Positions 6,286 through 9,868 of a stretch of DNA of 9,868 nucleotides are shown here, one piece after another. This DNA comes from an uncultured Alistipes sp. GTDB lineage: Bacteria > Bacteroidota > Bacteroidia > Bacteroidales > Rikenellaceae. Location of the stretch: contig CAJUIE010000060.1 of assembly GCA_910586375.1 (NCBI GenBank), positions 1-9,868 of the forward strand. The letters run 5' to 3'. The position numbers were made by a program, and so were the translations under genes. The notes beneath the pieces are model-generated. The model was not told where the DNA came from, made no database searches, and saw nothing but the letters and a program-made list of their open reading frames with translations. Numbering within the stretch: the stretch's first letter is position 1; every line of letters begins with the position of its first letter.

Positions 6286-6302
6286 CGGCTCCATTGGAGC
6301 CG
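6286..6302 (+). repeat. Perfect 7-bp hairpin CGGCTCC-ATT-GGAGCCG
   Basis: CGGCTCC (6286-6292) and GGAGCCG (6296-6302) pair perfectly around a three-base loop, and the hairpin stands directly before repeat copy B. No T run follows. It may be an accessory stem of the same repeat family, or a processing or stability structure in the murB 3' region. Confidence 0.5.
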
Positions 6303-6303
6303 C

Positions 6304-6357
6304 CGGGCCGAAGCCTCCCGCTCGCGGAGGCCCGCAACTTGCGTGGCAGTCCACCGC
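6304..6357 (+). repeat. Structured intergenic repeat, copy B (diverged)
   Basis: CGGGCC (6304-6309) pairs with GGCCCG (6329-6334), replacing the GAGCC/GGCTC outer stem of copies A and C with a paired change (A-T to G-C). Inside lies GCCTCC (6313-6318) with GGAGGC (6326-6331), an alternative stem. GCGGAGGCCCGCAACTT (6324-6340) matches copy C at 16 of 17 bases. A small hairpin CGCA-ACT-TGCG (6333-6343) stands where the other copies carry their variable hairpin. The tail (GTGG-CAGTCC-AC type stem, 6343-6354) has diverged from TTGCTCCGC. The end coordinate is approximate. Confidence 0.55.
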
Positions 6358-6415
6358 AGGCTTTAGCCCGACAACGAAATGTCCCCCGATTTTAATTTTT
6401 AATTCGCAGAAAATC

Positions 6416-7759
6416 ATGGCTCTTCCGGAGGCGTTCCGACAGTATGTAGAGAAAAACGGACTCTTCACGTGCGACGATCACATTCTGCTGACCGTCTCGG
6501 GAGGTGTCGACTCGATGGTCATGCTTTCACTCTTCGTCCGGAGCGGTTATCGCGTGGGAGTAGCCCATTGTAATTTCCAACTGCGGGGCGCTGAAAGCGA
6601 CGAAGACGAACTCCTCGTGGCCAACACGGCCCAAAAATACGGGGTTCCCTGTTATAACCGGCGCTTCGAAACCCTCTCCGAAATGGAGCGCACAGGCGAA
6701 TCGATGGAGATGGCAGCACGGCGTCTGCGCTATGCCTGGTTCGAGGAGCTGCGGCGCGAACATGGTTATACGGCCGTCGCTGTGGCCCACCACGCTGATG
6801 ACTCGATCGAGACCTTTTTCATCAACCTGCTGCGCGGCACAGGACTGCGCGGCCTGACGGGCATTTCAACCCATGTAGCGAACATCATCCGCCCTCTGAT
6901 GTTCGCCTCACGGAAGGAAATTCTCGAATATGCCGTGGCGGAGAAGATACCCTTCCGCGAGGATTCGTCCAACCGCTCGACCAAATACCTGCGCAACAAG
7001 ATACGCCTCGGACTCGTGCCCCGCATCCGGGAGATCAACCCCCGGTTCACGGCCCTGATGCGGCGCAACCTCGGGCGGCTGACCGATGCCCAGCTCTTCA
7101 TCGACCACGCCGTGGAGCGTATCCGGGCCGAAGCGGTGTGCTCCGACGGCGAGCTGGAGATCATCGACCCGGCACGGCTCGATCCGGGATTCCCGCGCGG
7201 CTTTGTCATCTACGAGCTGCTCGGTCCCGCTTATGGCTTCAAGGGCGATGTGATCGACGCCCTCTGCCGGGCCCTCGACCAAGGGGCTACAGGGCGACGT
7301 TTCTACGCCCGCGACCGCGTGGCGTGGATCGACCGCGGCAAGATCGTCATAGGGCCTATTCCCGGCGACGACCCCTGCGAAGTGGAGGTGACTGAGGGCA
7401 CAGCCCGCAGCTACTGCGGCAACTCGGTTCTTTATTATGAATACCTCGACATCGACGCCGTGGAGGAGCTGTGCGTACAGGAGCAATGCGCGCTGCTGGA
7501 TGCCGATCGGCTGCGGTTTCCGCTCACGCTGCGCCTGTGGCGCGAGGGCGACACGTTCGTGCCCTTCGGCATGACGGGCCGCAAGAAGGTGAGCGACTTT
7601 TTGACCGACGCCAAGGTCCCGGTAGCCGAGAAAGGACGGCAATTTGTACTGCTCTCGGGCGACGAAATCGTCTGGCTTGTCGGGCGACGCATCGACGACC
7701 GATACCGCCTCACGGCCCAGACCGAAAACGTATTGCGTATTACCAGGGAAATCGTTTGA
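6416..7759 (+). CDS. tilS: tRNA(Ile)-lysidine synthase TilS (447 aa)
   Basis: TilS uses ATP to attach lysine to C34 of the CAU-anticodon tRNA-Ile, so that it reads AUA and is charged with isoleucine; it is essential in most bacteria. The PP-loop ATPase motif SGGVDSM is at 28-34. HCNFQLRG (51-58), MEMAARRLRYAWFEEL (98-113), HHADD (125-129), RPLMFASRKEI (159-169) and EDSSN...YLRNKIR (182-197) follow in the family order. The C-terminal TilS_C domain contains LRLWREGDTFVPFGMTGRKK (372-391). The length is normal for the long form. The base after HHADD codes Ser130 where E. coli has Gln. ATG 6416 was chosen because the frame upstream runs through the hairpin-rich spacer and does not resemble TilS. 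The stop lies 2 nt before holA. Confidence 0.97.
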   Translation: MALPEAFRQYVEKNGLFTCDDHILLTVSGGVDSMVMLSLFVRSGYRVGVAHCNFQLRGAESDEDELLVANTAQKYGVPCYNRRFETLSEMERTGESMEMAARRLRYAWFEELRREHGYTAVAVAHHADDSIETFFINLLRGTGLRGLTGISTHVANIIRPLMFASRKEILEYAVAEKIPFREDSSNRSTKYLRNKIRLGLVPRIREINPRFTALMRRNLGRLTDAQLFIDHAVERIRAEAVCSDGELEIIDPARLDPGFPRGFVIYELLGPAYGFKGDVIDALCRALDQGATGRRFYARDRVAWIDRGKIVIGPIPGDDPCEVEVTEGTARSYCGNSVLYYEYLDIDAVEELCVQEQCALLDADRLRFPLTLRLWREGDTFVPFGMTGRKKVSDFLTDAKVPVAEKGRQFVLLSGDEIVWLVGRRIDDRYRLTAQTENVLRITREIV

Positions 7760-7761
7760 TT

Positions 7762-8832
7762 ATGGCCGCTACAACCGTCAAGTTCCGCGACTCAGTCGCA
7801 CAGTTCGAGCGCCTTACCGCCGAGGTGACTGCGCGTCGTTACGCCCCCGTCTATCTGCTGATGGGCGAGGAAGACTATTTCATCGACACCCTCTGCGAGC
7901 AGCTGGCAACCACGATTCTGGGCGAGGCCGAACGGGCGTTTAACCAGATCACCGTCTACGGCAAGGACTCCGACGCCGGGCAGGTCATCAACCTCTGCCG
8001 CCAGATGCCGATGATGGGGTCGTGGCAGGTGGTCATCCTGCGCGAGGCACAGCAGGTGCGGGGAGTAGACAAGCTCGCCCTTTACACGAAACAGCCCTCC
8101 CCCACGACCATTCTGGTCATTTGCCACAAGGAGAAGAACGTCGACAAACGGTCGGCCTTTTACAAAAGTTGCACGGCTCAGGGACAAGTTCTCGAGTCAG
8201 TGCGGCCGCGCGACTACGAAATCGCCTCGTGGCTGCGCAATTTCGTCGGCTCGAAAGGATTCGAGATCGACGCCAAGGCACTATCGATGATCACCGAACA
8301 CCTCGGCACAAGCATCGCCAAGATCGCCAACGAACTGGAGAAACTCGCCGTTTCACTGCCCGAAGGTACGCGCTGCATCACCGACGCCGACATCGAGACC
8401 CACATAGGCATATCCAAGGATTTCAACAACTTCGAGCTCTGCAAGGCTGTCGCTACGCGGGACATGGCCCGAGCCCTGATGATCGCCGACCACTTCGCCC
8501 GCAATCCTAAGGAGTACCCGCTGCTGGTCACCGTGTCGATGCTTTTCTCGCAGTTCAAGGAGTTCTTCATCATCAATTATCTGCGGTGGCAGTCGCGCCG
8601 CCGGAATACACCGTTTCCGTCGGATCAGGAGCTTATGCGCACGCTGCGCAAGAACAATTCCTTCATCCTTCAGGAGATCAAGCAGAACTCCCAGACGTGG
8701 GACAACCGCAAAGTCTTCAGCATCTTAGGCTTGCTGCGCGAGTACGACGCCAAGAGTAAGGGCATAGGCTCGGGCGGCGCATCGGACGGGGAGCTGCTGC
8801 GGGAGTTGTTGCTCAAGATTTTCTACACGTGA
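7762..8832 (+). CDS. holA: DNA polymerase III delta subunit HolA (356 aa)
   Basis: HolA is the clamp-opening 'wrench' of the replicative clamp loader: it binds the beta sliding clamp and works with gamma/tau and delta'. The N-terminal AAA-like domain begins with YLLMGEEDYFIDTL (31-44), the usual delta start with a degenerate nucleotide-binding loop. GSWQVVILREAQQV (86-99) is the core strand that follows in delta proteins. The middle lid region has LGTSIAKIANELEKLAV (181-197) and GISKDFNNFEL (216-226). The C-terminal helical collar domain covers roughly 225-350. ATG 7762 starts only 2 nt after the tilS stop, so the two are coexpressed; the frame is open further upstream, but inside tilS. The last four bases overlap the next gene (GTGA). 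Confidence 0.95.
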   Translation: MAATTVKFRDSVAQFERLTAEVTARRYAPVYLLMGEEDYFIDTLCEQLATTILGEAERAFNQITVYGKDSDAGQVINLCRQMPMMGSWQVVILREAQQVRGVDKLALYTKQPSPTTILVICHKEKNVDKRSAFYKSCTAQGQVLESVRPRDYEIASWLRNFVGSKGFEIDAKALSMITEHLGTSIAKIANELEKLAVSLPEGTRCITDADIETHIGISKDFNNFELCKAVATRDMARALMIADHFARNPKEYPLLVTVSMLFSQFKEFFIINYLRWQSRRRNTPFPSDQELMRTLRKNNSFILQEIKQNSQTWDNRKVFSILGLLREYDAKSKGIGSGGASDGELLRELLLKIFYT

Positions 8833-9551
8833 CCGATCTTTATCTTTACCAAACCCTCCATCTGCAGGCGGGACAGCCGCGCTCAACAGCGGCCCACGTC
8901 GCCGTGCTCAACAGCGCCTCACAGCAGCTGTTTGGCCGCGCCTATACCCCCGACCTTACCACGCTCAAAAAGAGAATCGCTGCAGCAGCCCGGTCCGAAC
9001 GCTATCCGACAGCCGTGTCGGGCTTCGTAAGGCTGGAGCTTACAGCCGCAGGCGAGGAGCGAATCATCCCGGCAGGCATTTCGCTTTACGACGGTTATGC
9101 CTTGCGGAGCCTGACACCCGACGCCGTTGTCGTGCAATACGACAATCCTTTTACCGACGCTCCCACATCGGCACGCGAAGCGGCGGCTCAGTTGGCGCAG
9201 CGGCAGGCCGAAACTGCCGGAGCCGGAGTAGCTCTGCAATGCGACACCGCAGGGGTATGCCGCACGGCCGACGATGCCCCTCTCATCGCGGTGCGGGGAC
9301 GGTGCCTTTTTGTAGCGCCAAACGACGGTACACCGTGCGTCGAACGCGACCTGACGCTGCAGGCAGCCCGGGCCGAGGGATTGGAGACGGTCGAGGAGCC
9401 TTTCACGGTCGGGCAATTGGCATGCTTCGACGAACTTTTCTATGTCGATCATCGCGGCGTCACGGCCCTCAGCCGCTGCGAAGGACGACCTTATATGTCT
9501 CTGGTCGCCGAGCGTCTCGCCCGGGGAGTGGAAGGTCTTTTTAGGAGGTAA
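8829..9551 (+). CDS. Class IV aminotransferase-like protein lacking PLP-site residues (240 aa)
   Basis: I recognise this only by overall pattern. The N-terminal part (about 4-80: LYQTLHLQAGQPRSTAAHV...FVRLELTAAG) resembles the small domain of fold-type IV PLP enzymes such as PabC (4-amino-4-deoxychorismate lyase) and branched-chain aminotransferases. The C-terminal part (about 113-220) has the familiar run: AQRQAETAGAGVAL, DTAGVCRTADDAPLIAVRG, a TPC..RDLTLQAARAEGLETVEE stretch, then ACFDELFYVDHRGVTAL. However, the Arg of the H..RL motif is replaced (HVAVL), no Lys stands where the Schiff-base lysine is expected (DAPTSAREA), and the Glu of the TE..N segment is Thr146. It may be a non-catalytic relative. 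The GTG start overlaps the holA stop by 4 nt; the next in-frame Met is residue 223, so GTG is the only sensible start. The function is unknown. Confidence 0.75.
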   Translation: MTDLYLYQTLHLQAGQPRSTAAHVAVLNSASQQLFGRAYTPDLTTLKKRIAAAARSERYPTAVSGFVRLELTAAGEERIIPAGISLYDGYALRSLTPDAVVVQYDNPFTDAPTSAREAAAQLAQRQAETAGAGVALQCDTAGVCRTADDAPLIAVRGRCLFVAPNDGTPCVERDLTLQAARAEGLETVEEPFTVGQLACFDELFYVDHRGVTALSRCEGRPYMSLVAERLARGVEGLFRR

Positions 9552-9589
9552 AAAGTGAAAGGTTTTTTTCGGGCCACACCCATTTTGTT

Positions 9590-9610
9590 ATCCTGAGCGC
9601 AGCGAAGGAT
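9590..9610 (+). repeat. REP-like imperfect palindrome (ATCCT...AGGAT)
   Basis: ATCCT (9590-9594) pairs with AGGAT (9606-9610) around GAGCGCAGCGA, which has its own small GC/GC core. From memory, the wording TCCTGAGCGCAGCGAAGGAT is a frequent short intergenic palindrome in many bacterial genomes; this needs a search. It lies 38 nt after the last gene's stop codon. Confidence 0.6.
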
Positions 9611-9633
9611 CTGTTTCTTCGACCGGCGGTCGT

Positions 9634-9685
9634 GCGAGCCGCAGCCCCGCCCTGCGGAGGCTCGCAACTTTGTTGCTTGCTCCGC
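9634..9685 (+). repeat. Structured intergenic repeat, copy C
   Basis: This 52-nt unit has outer stem GCGAGCC (9634-9640) with GGCTCGC (9659-9665), and an inner stem GCAG (9641-9644) with CTGC (9652-9655). The second hairpin GCAAC-TTT-GTTGC (9664-9676) is followed by TTGCTCCGC (9677-9685). The second hairpin uses different bases from copy A (GACAC/GTGTC), yet both pair fully. That argues for selection or copying of structure. Confidence 0.72.
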
Positions 9686-9721
9686 TGGCTGCGTCTCGTA
9701 GAAAATTCAGTCATCAGACTG

Positions 9722-9753
9722 GCGAGCTGAAGCCTGGGATGGCTTTGGCTCGC
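9722..9753 (+). repeat. 13-bp stem-loop downstream of copy C
   Basis: GCGAGCTGAAGCC (9722-9734) pairs with GGCTTTGGCTCGC (9741-9753) without interruption, using two G-T wobbles, around the loop TGGGAT. Four A follow; there is no T run. The outer GCGAGC/GCTCGC is the same word as in the neighbouring repeat copy, so it may be part of the same composite element. Confidence 0.6.
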
Positions 9754-9787
9754 AAAACATTTCCGGGTCAGCAAAATGCAACTAAAC

Positions 9788-9835
9788 TTGCTTTTGCACT
9801 CGCTTATTCGTATCTTTGGCTTACGCCTTAGATAC
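9788..9835 (+). promoter_or_regulatory. Promoter-like motif overlapping a hairpin
   Basis: TTG (9788-9790), 20 nt, and TATCTTTG (9811-9818) fit the Bacteroidetes promoter pattern. The -7 box lies in a hairpin: GTATCT (9810-9815) pairs with AGATAC (9830-9835) and GGC (9818-9820) with GCC (9825-9827) around TTAC, with two T-T mismatches. It could drive a gene beyond the right edge, or be a coincidence within repetitive DNA. Confidence 0.4.
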
Positions 9836-9847
9836 TCCCGCTCGGCA

Positions 9848-9868
9848 ATGCTCAAATAAATTTGGCAT
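9848..9868. repeat. Inverted repeat cut by the window end
   Basis: ATGC (9848-9851) and CAAAT (9853-9857) pair with ATTTG (9860-9864) and GCAT (9865-9868) around AA, with one bulged T. The palindrome probably continues past the window edge. It also contains TAAATTTG (9857-9864), a perfect TAnnTTTG string, but no -33 element stands before it. Confidence 0.45.

Larger units (their letters stand above)
6114..6415. other. Gene-free, hairpin-rich spacer between murB and tilS
   Basis: I see no credible gene in these 302 nt. The stretch contains a nine-G run (6190-6198), the inverted pair GCGCAG/CTGCGC (6162-6167 and 6177-6182), a 7-bp hairpin at 6286-6302, and the diverged repeat copy B at 6304-6357. 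It ends with an AT-rich stretch (6389-6415) before the tilS start. No good TAnnTTTG promoter was found, so how tilS is transcribed is unclear: read-through from murB is possible. Confidence 0.6.
9552..9868. other. Gene-free tail of the window packed with palindromes
   Basis: No credible gene is visible in these 317 nt. The stretch is a row of separate palindromic elements: a REP-like unit (9590-9610), repeat copy C (9634-9685), a 13-bp stem-loop (9722-9753), a hairpin overlapping a promoter-like motif (9788-9835) and an inverted repeat cut by the window end (9848-9868). TTCAGTCATCAGA (9706-9718) matches 4902-4914, near copy A, at 12 of 13 bases. Confidence 0.6.

Noticed and set aside
6266..6415. 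In-frame N-terminal extension of tilS
   Set aside because: It translates the hairpin spacer (including repeat copy B), has no similarity to TilS, and ATG 6416 gives the normal family start.
9543..9594. AGGAGG (9543-9548) followed by GTG (9555), encoding a short peptide of about 13 residues
   Set aside because: The AGGAGG is made by the last two Arg codons of the preceding gene, and strong Shine-Dalgarno sites are little used in Bacteroidetes. The frame stops at once within the REP-like repeat.
1..9868. CRISPR array, defence system, insertion sequence or toxin-antitoxin pair
   Set aside because: No regularly spaced direct repeats, transposase, nuclease or small paired genes could be found; the coding content is mostly housekeeping.

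Overview
The window reads as chromosomal DNA of a Bacteroidales bacterium, most likely Alistipes-like (Rikenellaceae). The reasons are GC-rich coding regions with short AT-rich promoter spacers, several matches to the Bacteroidetes promoter pattern (TTTG or TTG, 19-20 bp, TAnnTTTG), few Shine-Dalgarno sites, a tRNA without an encoded CCA, and a DUF4301 protein. The genus is my inference.

Layout. From 2189 leftwards runs an ABC export operon: a MacB/LolD-type ATPase, an FtsX/MacB-type permease that overlaps it by 4 nt, and the start of a second permease cut by the window edge (1-150). An AT-rich spacer with divergent promoters separates it from a rightward GntR/FadR-type (FCD) regulator (2411-3115), which may control itself and the transporter. 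Then come a tRNA-Arg(ACG) with its own promoter and a bidirectional terminator shared with the convergent DUF4301 gene (3420-4853, minus strand). Rightward from 5106 are murB (peptidoglycan precursor synthesis) and, after a 302-nt hairpin-rich gap, the tight set tilS, holA and a class-IV-aminotransferase-like gene (gap of 2 nt, then a 4-nt overlap). The last 317 nt hold no gene but many palindromes.

The coding part is mostly core housekeeping: cell wall, tRNA modification, replication clamp loading, and export. No CRISPR array, insertion sequence, phage or defence system was seen.

The most interesting signals are these. (1) A structured intergenic repeat of about 52-54 nt occurs at 4932-4985 (minus) and 9634-9685 (plus), with a diverged relative at 6304-6357; its stems carry compensatory changes. 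(2) The DUF4301 protein shows, in order, motifs like those of UDP-sugar pyrophosphorylases. (3) The gene after holA looks like a fold-type IV PLP enzyme that has lost its catalytic residues. (4) Three long G tracts of 8-10 nt sit in separate gene-free stretches.
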